Part shown: in pieces, positions 17,984 to 27,237 of the stretch
Position numbering within the stretch: position 1 is the stretch's first letter
Layout: each line of letters starts with the position of its first letter
DNA from: JBDTVS01 sp040007095
Lineage (GTDB): Bacteria > Acidobacteriota > Vicinamibacteria > Vicinamibacterales > CAVVIG01
Assembly (NCBI GenBank): GCA_040007095.1
Contig: JBDTVS010000169.1
Span: 1 to 36,596 of the forward strand
Reading direction: 5' to 3'
Length of the DNA stretch: 36,596 nucleotides
Notes under the pieces: model-generated
The model's database searches: none
Seen by the model: the letters and a program-made list of their open reading frames with translations, nothing else
Told to the model about the DNA's origin: nothing
Program-made: the position numbers and the translations under genes

Positions 17984-18086
17984 GCAACCTTTATGCGTGA
18001 GAACAAGTCAGAAATCAATTGAAATGACTTATACGGCGCAGAATTGTTGCTAATGCGATTTCAAGTGGTAAACGAGAAGGTGAGTA

Positions 18087-18090
18087 TTAG
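18087..18090. repeat. Probable target-site duplication (left TTAG)
   Basis: TTAG touches the left inverted repeat of the IS; the same four bases follow the right inverted repeat at 20136-20139. IS1634-group duplications are usually 5-6 bp, so four is slightly short. Confidence 0.5.
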
Positions 18091-20135
18091 CCTGACTTTC
18101 GCAGTTGGAGGGTGGACCTACCGGAAAGTCCTTTGAATTCAGCAAAGGAGCCCGTAGGTCTTCACCACACGATCGGGTGATGGGTGGTGTTCTACCGAGG
18201 CGACGCGAGCACGGGCGCAGCCGCCGAGAGGGGGCAGGTGATGCGCGGTGGCGGTTGGGCGGGTAGTTCGATGTTGAGTTGATGGAGCAGCATCTTCGTG
18301 TCGGTGTCCGGCTGCGTGTAGCGGGGCAAGATCAGCCAGCGGCCATCGGTGGTGGGGATACAGACATCGATCATTTGAATCGTGGCCAGTTTTTCCAGCA
18401 CCGTTGTCGGCGTGAGGCCGGGGGCATGCGCCACCAGTTGTTGCTTCAGCGTGACCTGCAGACAGTACGCCAGAAACGCGATCAGGATGTGCGCGTCGGC
18501 GCGATGTTCGAGTTGATGATGGATCGGGCGGACGCGCAGGTCGCTCTTGAGGGATCGAAATACGGCTTCGATCTGTGTCAGCTGCACGTAGCGCGTCCAG
18601 AGCACCGCGGGGTCTTCATCGGTCAGGTTGGAGCGGAGCAGGTAATGACCATCCCGCAACTCCGCCGCCTTGAGCTTGTCCTTGTCGACGCGGAACTGGA
18701 ACGTCGTGCGCGTGACTGGCTGCTGCTCGCCGGGCACATCGATACGGACAAACCCGAAGGCGCGGCCCGCGTCGGTTTTCGCCGCGCCGAGGCGCATCAG
18801 CAGTCGGTCGCGTGATGGCAGACTGTGGCGCATCGCCCGCAACTTGCGCAACAGCCGGACCAGACGCTTGCGACGCATGGCGGTCTCTTTGCCTTGCCGG
18901 CCGGTGCTTTTGGCTAAGACGTAGAGTTCACCGTTCGTCGTGAACAGCTTCACGTCAACGGAGTCGCGGACCTTTTGCCAGGGGAGCGCGAGCCACTTCT
19001 TCTCGTATTGCGTAATCTTACTTTTCGACGTACCGACCAGATACGACACCGGCCGCGCCGGGTCCCGCATCTCGGCCAAAATTGCTTCGGTCGGAATGCC
19101 GCGATCCATGACCCACAGCCGCTTCGCCTTGCCGTGGGTGTGTTCGATCTTGTCGAGAAACCCGCGCAGCGTCGTGCGATCCGACGTGTTGCCGTCCATG
19201 ACCTCGTAGGCCAACGGAAAGCCCTCCGTCGTGATCACCAGCGCAATCACGACTTGCAAACAATCGGGCCGCCCATCGCGGCTGTAGCCACGTTTGGCTT
19301 TCGGGTTGTGTTCCATCTCGCCTTCAAAGTAGGTACTCGTCAGGTCGTACAGCAACACCTCGAAATCGGCATGAAACAGATCCGCCCACTGCTGCCTGAG
19401 CCAGACGAATAGATCCTGTTTGTGCGCCAAGAGCCGGTCCAGGCATCGATACAGCCGATCCTTCTCGGCCACTGCGAAATCCACGCCCAGCAACTCGTCC
19501 ATCGCGCTGTCGACGAACCACTGCCGGTGGACCCGAAACTCGCTGCCCGGCGCGATCCACCGGTTCACCACCAGCAGCCGCAGCACCTTCTCCCACGGCA
19601 CCTCTTCGCGGCCCGCCGGCAAGCGCTCCGCCCAAAATTCCTCCAGGCCCAGTCGCCGCCACAGCTCGCACGCCAACCAGCAGTCGCCGAACGCGCGCGC
19701 TCGGCGCAGTTCCAGCCCGCTCAACTTCACCTGGAGGCTACCCACCGCGCTCTTCGGCAGCTCCCGATCGTCGGGAAACAAACTCAACGTCCGGCTTCGC
19801 TGCTCCTGCTCATCGAAGACGTCCAGCGTCTTCAGCCACGCCGCCTGCTGGGTGTCATTGATTTCCCCTAAATACACCACCATCCGCTGGACCGTTTTCC
19901 CCGACGACACCCGACGATTCTCCACGACGCTGAAGTAGCGGTGATCCTTGCCGTCTTTCTTGCGAGTCGTGGACCGCAGAAACATCCGGCACAGGATCAC
20001 AGAAATCGTGTCAGAAACACAGAGGGTAGGTCTTCACCGCAAGGACATCCGACCACGCGTCGCCACAAACATTGGACTTTCAGCGTGCGGACTCGCCGAA
20101 ACGCGTTGGATTGGGTTCGAACTGCGAAAGTCAGG
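18091..20135 (-). mobile_element. Complete IS1634-type (IS4-related) insertion sequence
   Basis: This 2045-bp element is bounded by 16-bp perfect inverted repeats: CCTGACTTTCGCAGTT at 18091-18106 and its complement at 20120-20135. TTAG flanks both ends directly (18087-18090, 20136-20139), consistent with a short target duplication. A 13-bp direct repeat (GTAGGTCTTCACC) occurs at 18154 and 20025 near the two ends. The single intact transposase gene fills the interior. The insertion is intergenic and breaks no visible gene. Confidence 0.85.
18192..20000 (-). CDS. IS1634-family DDE transposase
   Basis: This 602-aa transposase catalyses cut-and-paste movement of the surrounding element. The N-terminus reads FLRSTTRKKDGKDHRYFSVV, typical of IS1634/IS1549-type proteins. 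The catalytic acids sit in LLYDLTSTYFEG (first Asp), RLWVMDRGIP (second Asp) and QIEAVFRSLKSDLRVRP (Glu in the Y/Q-x-x-I-E-x-x-F-R-x-L-K signature). The reading frame is intact and of normal length. It may start at ATG 20000 or at the internal ATG that begins MFLRSTTR. High GC, unlike several neighbouring cargo genes. Confidence 0.88.
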   Translation of the reverse strand: MILCRMFLRSTTRKKDGKDHRYFSVVENRRVSSGKTVQRMVVYLGEINDTQQAAWLKTLDVFDEQEQRSRTLSLFPDDRELPKSAVGSLQVKLSGLELRRARAFGDCWLACELWRRLGLEEFWAERLPAGREEVPWEKVLRLLVVNRWIAPGSEFRVHRQWFVDSAMDELLGVDFAVAEKDRLYRCLDRLLAHKQDLFVWLRQQWADLFHADFEVLLYDLTSTYFEGEMEHNPKAKRGYSRDGRPDCLQVVIALVITTEGFPLAYEVMDGNTSDRTTLRGFLDKIEHTHGKAKRLWVMDRGIPTEAILAEMRDPARPVSYLVGTSKSKITQYEKKWLALPWQKVRDSVDVKLFTTNGELYVLAKSTGRQGKETAMRRKRLVRLLRKLRAMRHSLPSRDRLLMRLGAAKTDAGRAFGFVRIDVPGEQQPVTRTTFQFRVDKDKLKAAELRDGHYLLRSNLTDEDPAVLWTRYVQLTQIEAVFRSLKSDLRVRPIHHQLEHRADAHILIAFLAYCLQVTLKQQLVAHAPGLTPTTVLEKLATIQMIDVCIPTTDGRWLILPRYTQPDTDTKMLLHQLNIELPAQPPPRITCPLSAAAPVLASPR

Positions 20136-20291
20136 TTAGCATGAATTCGCGACGTTCGCCTGATGTCGATGTATTCGATGGAGGAAGAGATTGGCCAAAA
20201 TGCACACTGCCTCGGCGACAGCACTCCGCGGTGGAAGAAGATCGGTGCCAGGCCGGGCGGAGACCGGCCTCTGGGGATCAGGCAAGGCGCC

Positions 20292-21626
20292 TTAGGTAGT
20301 CTTCGACCGGTCGTCTCCAGAAATTAGGAACCGCCCTCGAACTTCGTTTTCGAGATCGGTCACAGCTGTGCGAGACGGATGGCCAAAGATGGGATACCAC
20401 TGCAGCAGATAGCGATCGTCCCTTTGGAACGATCGAACCCGAATGCCGAATCGCTCCTCCATCGCCTCTGCGAAAGAATGCACGATGTCCAGATCGAGCG
20501 TTAGAGCTTCGAGCTGCTCTGGATTCCAGAAGGCCGTGGTCACCGCTTCTGCGACTGGGTCGGTCGGCGTCGGGGCTTCCGTTGCGAGGCTGCGAACCTC
20601 CGCGGCGATCTGGTCGGCGACCGCTTCAATACCATCAGCCATTTGTGCGGCCGCCACGCCCGCTAGGAGGGCATTGTTCTCAGCCACGTAGGCGCGATCG
20701 ACGTTGTGCCAGATGGGCAGAATCTTGCGGATGTCCTCCGCATCCTCCAGCGCGGCGAGGGCCGTCAGCTCACGTCTGGGCCACCGCTTTGCAAAAAAGT
20801 TCGGGCTCAGGATCACAACGCCGAATCGAGATCGTCTGAGCCCAGTCTCGATGCTGTCGTAAATGCTGTGACCGAGCCGAATTTCGGCCTTGTCTAGCCA
20901 CACTTGCAGTCCTCGCGCGACGAGGGCATTCATCAGCGGTTCGGCGACGGCCGCCTTGTCTTCACTGGCGTGCGAAATGAACACGTCGAATTCCGACGAA
21001 TGCACCTGAGAACACGTCGACGTGTGCCTGGACGCGATGCCTCTGAGGCGTCCACGAATTTGTATCGACTCCAAACGTGTCGTCAGACGCGCGAGGCACA
21101 GGGCGACTGTTTCGCCAATGGCGTCTCCGAGGTCTTCCGTCGTGACTCCCGCGCGTTCACGGATCGTCACAGAGTCGGTAAAGCTGAGAGCGAACTCCTC
21201 AGCCCAGCACATGAACTGCTCGAGGATCCAGCCGCCAGCTTCATGCGGAACGGTGTCGTAGATGTTTGTCAGTTCCTGGAGAACACTCATCCATCCTTTC
21301 TCGAAGCCCTTCCTGAACGCGTCCAGCGCGATTTGCTCATGTGGCACGATCGATGGTCCGGTGTTCCCTACGCCGCGAAGGACGAAGCGCTCGGCCGCGG
21401 CCGCCTGTTCAGTGCGCATCTCCGCGCGTGTTTCTTCCTTGGCCAAACGAATGACGCTGCGCAGATGTCTTTCGAGTTCGGGATCCGGAGTCAACATTGC
21501 TTGTAGTTGCGAGTCGATAGGGACCCAAGTTCTAAACGAATCCAGCGTGATGGAGTTCCGGAACGGGTCAAGCCTACACCCGCACAAGCCAGCTGCACCA
21601 CAATAGGTTGAATCGACGACCTCCAA
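20292..21626 (-). CDS. TIR-domain protein, putative NADase effector
   Basis: 444 aa. Residues ~213-345 are a bacterial TIR domain: strand A/loop EFDVFISHASEDKAAVA, ARGLQVWLDKAEIRLG, then SRFGVVILSPNFF and KRWPRRELTALAA, where Glu286 is the likely NAD-cleaving catalytic residue. Such domains deplete NAD+ in abortive-infection systems (family knowledge). The ~200-residue helical N-terminus and the ~95-residue C-terminal tail match nothing I know and are probably the sensing parts (inference). The start is TTG 21626 with AGGGA 4-5 nt upstream. It is the third gene of a leftward operon, 30 bp after the PIN toxin gene. Confidence 0.78.
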   Translation of the reverse strand: MEVVDSTYCGAAGLCGCRLDPFRNSITLDSFRTWVPIDSQLQAMLTPDPELERHLRSVIRLAKEETRAEMRTEQAAAAERFVLRGVGNTGPSIVPHEQIALDAFRKGFEKGWMSVLQELTNIYDTVPHEAGGWILEQFMCWAEEFALSFTDSVTIRERAGVTTEDLGDAIGETVALCLARLTTRLESIQIRGRLRGIASRHTSTCSQVHSSEFDVFISHASEDKAAVAEPLMNALVARGLQVWLDKAEIRLGHSIYDSIETGLRRSRFGVVILSPNFFAKRWPRRELTALAALEDAEDIRKILPIWHNVDRAYVAENNALLAGVAAAQMADGIEAVADQIAAEVRSLATEAPTPTDPVAEAVTTAFWNPEQLEALTLDLDIVHSFAEAMEERFGIRVRSFQRDDRYLLQWYPIFGHPSRTAVTDLENEVRGRFLISGDDRSKTT

Positions 21627-21656
21627 TGCATCCCTAGAAAACCAGCCGCGACGACG

Positions 21657-22139
21657 TCAGCCGAACTTCGCGTCGAGGTGATTCAGCATGTCCGACGTGT
21701 CGCACCATTTGCCGCCCACGGCTCGCGTCACGGTGGGAATTTTGACCTTCAGCTTTACGCCGCGCGTCTCTTCGGTGACCACGGTGCCGCCCTCGCACAG
21801 CGCGTGGGCGATCAGCCAAGCATCAGCACCCTTGAGGAATTCTGCCGCCTGGTGATGGTGATGTTTTTCGTAGACGTGGCCGCTCACCCTGACCAGGCAC
21901 GTCTCCTGAACTTCCTTGCTGGCGCGGACACAGAGACCGTTGTTCTTGCGTGTCTTGCACCATTTCGATAAATCGTCTCCAAAGCCAACGATCTCCTCGA
22001 ACGCGAGGCGTGGCATCTTGATATCGCCCGATTCTAGCTTCTCGTCGATGAACCGCCAGAACTGCGGCACGCGGACGAACGGATAGGCCTTCTTCTCCGC
22101 CTGGATCAACACGCTCGCGTCGATCCAAAACGGCGTCAT
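21657..22139 (-). CDS. DUF4411 PIN-like ribonuclease toxin
   Basis: 160 aa, the normal size for the DUF4411 branch of PIN-domain proteins. Acidic metal ligands are in place: Asp7 (FWIDASVLIQAEKKAYPF), Glu48/49 (LAFEEIVGFGDD), Asp106 (KGADAWLIAHAL) and Glu123/124 (VVTEETRG). Characteristic signatures are VPQFWRFIDEKL and SGHVYEKHHHHQAAEFLKGA. As a PIN enzyme it should cut RNA and arrest growth when not held in check (family knowledge). Its ATG lies 1 bp after the stop of the XRE-ImmA gene, the usual partner and presumed antitoxin or regulator of this family. Confidence 0.8.
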   Translation of the reverse strand: MTPFWIDASVLIQAEKKAYPFVRVPQFWRFIDEKLESGDIKMPRLAFEEIVGFGDDLSKWCKTRKNNGLCVRASKEVQETCLVRVSGHVYEKHHHHQAAEFLKGADAWLIAHALCEGGTVVTEETRGVKLKVKIPTVTRAVGGKWCDTSDMLNHLDAKFG

Positions 22140-22140
22140 C

Positions 22141-23289
22141 CTAGACGTCGCCGGATGCCATCTTGACCAGCGCCGGAACTTTCACCCCAACGAGCCGGGC
22201 ACCGTCGCGGTACGTTAGCGTGCCCCGATTCACCTCACCTAGCACCGCGTCCTTGAACCGACCGCCCATTCGAACACTGACGTTGCGGTAGTAGTCACCA
22301 CCACCCGGCTTCGCTTTTGTGACGTTCGCCGCGGCGCTCGTGCTGAGCGTCCTGTATTCGCTTGCGTCAATCTTTCCGAGGTCACGCGCACGGCGGAGGA
22401 TGACGAAGGCGCTGACCCAGAATTCCCGCACCAGGTTCCGGACGTTCTCCTTTCCGTCGGCGCTGTCGCGCCACTCATCTTGGAACGCCTTCTCCGGCAC
22501 CAGCACTTCCGCGGCGACCCGGTTCGAGAACGCCTCCACCGCGTTCTTGCCCGGCTTCGTTTCGTCCGGATTGTCGATGCCGCTTTGGCCGATCCAAATG
22601 TGCGCGAGTTCGTGCGCCAGGGTGAAGACCTGCGGAGCCTTGAAATCGCCGGAATTCACGAACACCAGCGGAGCCATGTTGTCCGCGATGGCAAACCCCT
22701 GCATCTCCTTGTATGAGACGCTGAGGCGCGTCACATTCCCGACGACGCTGCTCCTCATGACGAGGATTCGTGCTTGTTCGGCGGCCTTCGCCAGCTTGGT
22801 GATGTGGTCGGCCCAATCACGCACCAATCCTCGAAACTTCGGCGTCAAACCGAGCGTCTCGCGGATGTCCGTAGCGACCTCCTCAACGTCATCTTCGAGT
22901 CCGAAGGACCCGACGAACGGCAGCTTCGACGCCTTCTGGTCGCGCATCAGATCGCGATACCAGTCCTGCTTCACCATCACATCGTTCAGCAACTCGCGCA
23001 GGTTCGGAGTGGGGCTGTAGTTGCTGTCGAAATTGCGGAAGTCGGGCAACGGGAGATCGAGCGACGGCGGACTCGGCAGGAACAGGTAGCCGAACGGAAT
23101 CCGCAGGGTCTTCGCCAGCAGCTGCGCCTTCGGGAACGGCGGATGGGCGCCGCGCGTTTCCCACGACGTCAACTGCTCGTCAGAGACCTTGAGTGTTTCA
23201 GCGAGCATCGCGCGCGAGACGCCCCCCTTGTTCAGCGCCCATGCGACGACACGGGGGTTCACGAAGGCGAGATCGTTGGTAGCGGGCAC
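22141..23289 (-). CDS. XRE-HTH/ImmA-IrrE metalloprotease, antitoxin/regulator of the PIN toxin
   Basis: 382 aa. An XRE-type helix-turn-helix lies at about residues 23-65 (VSRAMLAETLKVSDEQLTSW, then AKTLRIPFGYLFLP). The ImmA/IrrE zinc-protease motif HELAH lies at 226-230, with a downstream Glu-rich helix (NAVEAFSNRVAAEVLVPEKA) giving the third ligand. Proteins of this build (COG2856-like) sense stress by proteolysis and regulate their own operon; next to DUF4411 they form a recognised toxin-antitoxin-like pair. ATG 23289 is a natural start. The gene leads a three-gene operon with the PIN and TIR genes. A palindrome-bearing repeat lies about 270 bp upstream (23556). Confidence 0.82.
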   Translation of the reverse strand: MPATNDLAFVNPRVVAWALNKGGVSRAMLAETLKVSDEQLTSWETRGAHPPFPKAQLLAKTLRIPFGYLFLPSPPSLDLPLPDFRNFDSNYSPTPNLRELLNDVMVKQDWYRDLMRDQKASKLPFVGSFGLEDDVEEVATDIRETLGLTPKFRGLVRDWADHITKLAKAAEQARILVMRSSVVGNVTRLSVSYKEMQGFAIADNMAPLVFVNSGDFKAPQVFTLAHELAHIWIGQSGIDNPDETKPGKNAVEAFSNRVAAEVLVPEKAFQDEWRDSADGKENVRNLVREFWVSAFVILRRARDLGKIDASEYRTLSTSAAANVTKAKPGGGDYYRNVSVRMGGRFKDAVLGEVNRGTLTYRDGARLVGVKVPALVKMASGDV

Positions 23290-24025
23290 GAATGGCGTGA
23301 GCTTACCATGCCAACAATTTGGCGTTAACCGAAGCCAGAAATTCCGTTAGAACGACAAAACTTCGCTCGTGAAGAGACGGGGGGCATGCCACATGCAGTT
23401 CGAGTGCGCTGGATTTCGGTCTTCATACCGATCAGGAAGCCGGCAAACCGTGGTTGTGGCGCAAGTGCCGATTGTCCGGTTCGTATCGCCGGCAGTCGTC
23501 GACCCTTTTAGGGTTCAGATCGAGGCTCGTGACCCCCAATGAACCGCAGAGCAGGTGCAATCAATTGCACGAGATCTGCGATTGCGGGAAGCAAACGGGA
23601 GTGCTGGTAATTGCGTTCAGACCGTATCGCCAGGCTCCCTACTGCTGAATAGCCAGACAACCATGGGTAGTGGGCACTTTGCCGTCCCACGTTCGCCAGC
23701 GCCGGTCGCGCTTGGCTGGGTCAGCCCCCGTCGTCGTAGACCTTCTCTCTCGTGATCCGTAGGGCCTCTCGCACCTCTTCTAGCACGCGAAACTCGAACG
23801 GGCCCAGCGTCCAGGCCGGCAACTGACCCTCGGTAGTGCGACCGAGCCATCTGGACTTGAACGCCCTTCTTGACGCGCGCCCATGAGCGCCGCCGGGCGC
23901 GAGAAGTTCAAGGCGGCTGCTGTCGGTTCCCAGCCAGTCCCAGAATGCATCGAGCAAATACGAGCAGCAGTGCTGGCTCTTTCAGAAATCCACACCTGGC
24001 GATCCGGAGCCGGCGGTTCCAACCA
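23290..24025. other. Non-coding/degenerate stretch with a weak BlaI-like relic
   Basis: No intact gene is evident in these 736 bases. Besides the palindrome-bearing repeat at 23512-23590, the minus strand around 23721-23957 reads AWTLGPFEFRVLEEVREAL, reminiscent of the start of BlaI/PadR-like winged-helix regulators ('LGPLE..VL..LW'), but the frame is short and closes soon after. It may be a regulator relic. Confidence 0.3.
23512..23590 (-). repeat. Duplicated 79-bp segment, copy 1 (with palindrome B)
   Basis: About 80% identical to 29835-29914, including GGTTCAGAT, CCCCAATGAACCGCAGAGC, the palindrome TGCAATCAATTGCA (23556-23569) and CGATTGCGGGAA. On the minus strand both copies can be read as a peptide with the core LIAPALRFIGG, so they may stem from an old coding region. 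Both lie a few hundred bases upstream of leftward genes (XRE-ImmA here, the GIY-YIG-like gene there). Confidence 0.6.
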
Positions 24026-26998
24026 CTACTTTACGACCCTAGTGACGGCATGACCCACGTTATTAAGCGGATTAGGATCACGAATTGAGGCTTTCGCGCG
24101 GACGGCGGTGTTGATGCGCCCCAACACGTTGGGGGTTACGAAGATCTCGAGGCCGCCGACGTTCGTGCCCGGCTGCAGAGCCCCGAACAAATGGCAAGTG
24201 ACGGTCCGACTAGCCGCGCTAAAATCACAGCCCGGCCCCGCCGAGCCAAACGTCACGTCTGCTGGCAATCTGATCATAAACATGAGGTCAGTCACAATTC
24301 CGGGACCGTTGTTGACGAAAGTTGGAGCGTACCTAAGAGGCGTTCCAATCTTCACGGGCTCCGGCGAGGCGTTCAATGAGATGACCGCAACGTCGGCCTC
24401 GTCCGCGATGACAATAGTGGTAATCGAACCGGCATTGTTGTTTGGATTCAAGTCAATGTTACTGCTGGTGACCGCCGCAGTAGCGGTGATCGCCCCTGCG
24501 ACGTTGGGCGTGACCACGACCCGGAGGGCAAAATGGGTGCCACTCCCAATTCCAAAATTGCCAAAACCGCAGGTGACCGTACCATGCGTTTCCGGGCAGC
24601 CTTCCGCCGAAACGAAGGTAACGGCCGGGGGCAGCGTGGCAGTAATAATGATATTGCGAGCGATGGACGGCCCACTATTAACAAACTCGAAGTTATAAAT
24701 CAACTGGGTCCCAACCACCACGGGACCAGGGGAGATAGTTATCCGTACGAAGGCAAGATCTGTCGCGGCTTCAGGGACCACTTCGAACGCGCCGCGACCA
24801 TATGTAGCGGCATCAATGTGGCCTGTCAGCGGATGCACCTCAAGGTCACGTACATCGGCTGGTGGCATGCCGTTGTTGTAAGCTTCCCAAGTCCACGGCC
24901 CTCCTATCGCGTTGCTGTGCCCTCGATATACCCCGCGATTGGTTCCGGCGTAGAGGGTGCTCGTCGTGTGGGGATCGACGGCCAGCGCGTTCACGCACAG
25001 CGTTGTGGATTGAAGATTTCCGGTGATGTCCGTCACCGAAAATGTTGCATTGGGCATTGGAGCATTCCGACGCACCTGAAAAATGCGACCCTGCCCCGCA
25101 TTAGCAGGGTCGGCGCACGGACGATTAATGTGGAACGGTGGCGCAAATGAAACATAGATGACATCCTGGTGTGCCGGGTCTACTTCGATGTCAGAAACGT
25201 TCTGCGGACTGGCGTTGCCAAAAACCCGCTGGGGTTCAGAGCCGTCAGCTGGCACGGCGAAGAGGGTGCCGGTGTCCGTGCCTGCGTAATAAAGATTACT
25301 CGCCGCATCGATCGCCGAGCGCACGACATGGCCAGCAGTTGTTTTAAAGAAAGCAGTCCAAAATCCTGGAGGACTATTCGTGGTCGTACGGAAGAGAGAG
25401 CCGCAGGAAGCCAGCAGTGTAGTGGGCACCGTCGGATGCACCTGCAAAAAAAATGTCGAGTTGAACATCGCGCAACTCATTGTTGCTAAGGATGGCAATC
25501 CAAAGGAAAATGGCTGTATGAACCGGAAAAAGCTGGATCCCGCCACTTGTTTCAGGCTGTCCTGCTTTTGCCCCGCCATGAAATACATGATGTTGGCGTC
25601 CGTCGGATCGATCGCGACGGCGGCGCCGTCACCGCCTTGTATTTGAGACTCTGGGAAGTGATCCCACACTTCACTCCCAGAATACAGCACGTTACCGTTA
25701 TCCTGGGTACCGGCGATCAGGCGGTTAGGATCCGTTGCCGCCTGCGCAATATCGTACATTTCTACGTTTGTAATTCCATGGCCGATGAATGACCAGCTAC
25801 CGGTTTGGCCATGGTTCGACGAACGGTAGATCCCACCGTCGGTGCCCGCAAAAACATTCGCGGAGTCATTGCGGTCGAAGGTCAGTTCCCAATAGTCCCC
25901 GTGTGGCGATGCCGGCTGCCTGTCGTTCTCCACAGCGGGTACGCGAGTGAACGGCGTCCGCCCAATTTCAGAGATGAAGAGCTGAGGTCCAGCGAGGAAG
26001 ACAAGATTGTTGTTCGTCGGATCCGCGGACACGACAAAAAACAGACATCCATTGCTCCCGCTAGTGCAAGAAAATAGAGAACTCCACGACCTTCCATCAG
26101 TAGTCCGGAAGAGCTCCCAGCTCGGATCGCCACTTCTGGTGGGTGATATGGGATACAAGGCATAGACCGTTTCGCTCGTGTCGCCGATTGGATGGCTGAG
26201 CGCGAGCAGCGGCCCGCGAATACTGGGAATGGAGGCGGGTAACGGGGATTGAGTCTGTGAACTCCAGCTCCTATTCCGTACGACACCGCCATCCGATGTT
26301 CTAAAAACGCCCCGTCCTAATACGCCCGCGTAAAGAACATTCGGATTGACCGGATCCATCACCAAGTTTGTAACCTGGCCGTTCAGCGAAATCGGCCACG
26401 TTACGCCCCCATCCGTTGACCGTAATACACCGCTGTTAGCAGACAGGTAAAGCACATCGTGATTTTCGGGGTTTATCAACAGCGCTGTCCGGTCGCCCTC
26501 CGTCGTATTAGTGCGCACTGGCAAAGGCCCCGAAAGATTAGCCCATGTGTTACCGCCATTATCGGAGCGAAAAATACCCTCATCCGCTGTGGCAATGAAT
26601 ACGCGTTCTGGATCCGTTGGATCCAGCGCGATGGCCGCCACGGCCAACGTTGGCAAACTGTCGCCGACGGGCTGCCACGTACCGCCGCCGTTGGTAGTCT
26701 TCCAAATGCCGCAACCTTCTCGTCCTAGTTCGCCAGGGGAACCGACATAAATGATCTGTGAATTCGTCGGATGGATTGCGATCGTCGTTAGTCGTCCGAC
26801 CGCGTTGTATTCGCCGAGCGGCGGTTTGTTATCTGGCAGCGCCGGTGCGGTAACGTGCGCCGGGCCTATAGAGCGCCACTGCCCCGGTACGGTCGATTGG
26901 GCGCGAGCGTTGACACTACAGGTGAGCACACCCAGTATGGCAACTAGACGCACCCCCGACCCGGTGATGACGTCGTTCCATTTTCGCTTCTGAATCAT
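24026..26998 (-). CDS. Large secreted beta-propeller (BNR/sortilin-like) protein with two DUF11 domains
   Basis: 990 aa from ATG 26998, with AAGGGGG about 6 nt upstream. The N-terminus is a Sec signal (GVRLVAILGVLTCSVNARAQS). Residues ~40-720 hold repeated BNR/VPS10-type blades: IAIHPTNSQIIYVGS, GIWKTTNGGGTWQPVGDSLP, ALDPTDPERVFIATADEGIF, LRSTDGGVTW and YAGTNRGVYR, ending in the closing blade motif ATYGRGAFEV. Two DUF11-type Ig-like domains follow (VNSGPSIARNIIITATLP; VNNGPGIVTDLMFMIRLP, each with an 'NPLNN/NPNNN' end). No C-terminal anchor, sorting signal or protease motif is visible, so it is probably a secreted or surface-attached binding protein. Base composition is clearly lower in GC than the island's flanks. 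Role unknown. Confidence 0.8.
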   Translation of the reverse strand: MIQKRKWNDVITGSGVRLVAILGVLTCSVNARAQSTVPGQWRSIGPAHVTAPALPDNKPPLGEYNAVGRLTTIAIHPTNSQIIYVGSPGELGREGCGIWKTTNGGGTWQPVGDSLPTLAVAAIALDPTDPERVFIATADEGIFRSDNGGNTWANLSGPLPVRTNTTEGDRTALLINPENHDVLYLSANSGVLRSTDGGVTWPISLNGQVTNLVMDPVNPNVLYAGVLGRGVFRTSDGGVVRNRSWSSQTQSPLPASIPSIRGPLLALSHPIGDTSETVYALYPISPTRSGDPSWELFRTTDGRSWSSLFSCTSGSNGCLFFVVSADPTNNNLVFLAGPQLFISEIGRTPFTRVPAVENDRQPASPHGDYWELTFDRNDSANVFAGTDGGIYRSSNHGQTGSWSFIGHGITNVEMYDIAQAATDPNRLIAGTQDNGNVLYSGSEVWDHFPESQIQGGDGAAVAIDPTDANIMYFMAGQKQDSLKQVAGSSFFRFIQPFSFGLPSLATMSCAMFNSTFFLQVHPTVPTTLLASCGSLFRTTTNSPPGFWTAFFKTTAGHVVRSAIDAASNLYYAGTDTGTLFAVPADGSEPQRVFGNASPQNVSDIEVDPAHQDVIYVSFAPPFHINRPCADPANAGQGRIFQVRRNAPMPNATFSVTDITGNLQSTTLCVNALAVDPHTTSTLYAGTNRGVYRGHSNAIGGPWTWEAYNNGMPPADVRDLEVHPLTGHIDAATYGRGAFEVVPEAATDLAFVRITISPGPVVVGTQLIYNFEFVNSGPSIARNIIITATLPPAVTFVSAEGCPETHGTVTCGFGNFGIGSGTHFALRVVVTPNVAGAITATAAVTSSNIDLNPNNNAGSITTIVIADEADVAVISLNASPEPVKIGTPLRYAPTFVNNGPGIVTDLMFMIRLPADVTFGSAGPGCDFSAASRTVTCHLFGALQPGTNVGGLEIFVTPNVLGRINTAVRAKASIRDPNPLNNVGHAVTRVVK

Positions 26999-27237
26999 CA
27001 AGGCCCCCTTCTGTCTTTCAGCCGAGATTTTCAATTTGATGCGCTCTATTGCCCGCATCTTACACCTGCCAGACCGCGTCATGCGTGCAATTGTTCCTGT
27101 CAAGTGAATCTCGCGTCGCAACACCGGCCCAGTGCCCAAATCGTGCCGGGCGGCGAGACGCCGCCGACATGTTGACGAACACGTCTCGCGCGTTGCGCCC
27201 TCTCTTCGCGAAAACCGGTGTCCCGCCGCCATTCGTT

